13,562 bases of DNA from assembly GCA_002352105.1 (NCBI GenBank), contig DEHV01000019.1, forward strand, positions 36,738 through 50,299, written 5' to 3'. This stretch comes from Chitinophagaceae bacterium UBA2791. GTDB lineage: Bacteria; Bacteroidota; Bacteroidia; Chitinophagales; Chitinophagaceae. Made by a program: the position numbers and the translations under genes. The notes below the pieces were generated by a model. It was given only the letters and a program-made list of their open reading frames with translations. It searched no databases and was not told the origin of the DNA. Of this stretch, positions 13,530-13,562 are shown in pieces (position 1 is the first letter of the stretch; every line of letters begins with the position of its first letter).

Positions 13530-13562
13530 TTGATAGCATCTGTTACAATAGTTTTTTTGTAG

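Noticed and set aside
1..13562. CRISPR array, insertion sequence, phage or toxin-antitoxin module
   Set aside because: No regularly spaced repeats, no transposase or integrase motifs and no small toxin/antitoxin gene pair were found on either strand.

Overview
The window looks like a chromosomal segment of a member of the Bacteroidota, probably near the Chitinophaga/Niastella group (the phylum is well supported, the group is inference). The signs are two secreted proteins ending in type IX secretion (T9SS) sorting domains, a GldC gliding protein, a DUF4290 gene beside murA, promoter elements of the TAnnTTTG type, and leaders without Shine-Dalgarno sequences. I see no insertion sequences, phage genes, CRISPR arrays, tRNA or rRNA. 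Most of the window is core housekeeping DNA.

Layout. 1-1365: a short T9SS cargo gene (+) followed by about 600 bases without a convincing gene; this gap holds a 16-base inverted repeat, an inner hairpin and an intrinsic terminator. 1366-3724: a DUF2911 lipoprotein and an ACP phosphodiesterase-like gene (-), divergent from a deoxyhypusine synthase-like gene (+). 3864-8588: a long minus-strand block for envelope and central functions, transcribed in the order murA, gmk, a CNNM/CBS/CorC membrane protein, tatC, rpiB. Terminators and hairpins divide it into smaller units. 8663-10671: a T9SS surface protein and DUF4290, apparently one transcript running from a good promoter at 10711-10742 to a strong terminator at 8663-8693. 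10964-13529: plus-strand gldC, yqeY-like, cvpA-like and alpha/beta hydrolase genes, with a hairpin-rich 297-base gap before cvpA.

How the genes fit together. MurA starts peptidoglycan precursor synthesis and Gmk supplies GDP. TatC exports folded proteins, and the two T9SS cargoes and GldC belong to the surface-export and gliding side of Bacteroidota biology. RpiB serves the pentose phosphate pathway, and the AcpH-like enzyme would remove the phosphopantetheine arm from acyl carrier protein.

I do not see a clear undescribed multi-gene system. The points most worth a second look are the MurA active-site Cys-to-Asp change, the deoxyhypusine synthase homologue with an intact lysine motif, the two structured intergenic regions (about 911-1111 and 11770-12066), and the arginine/asparagine-rich tail of the DUF4290 protein.
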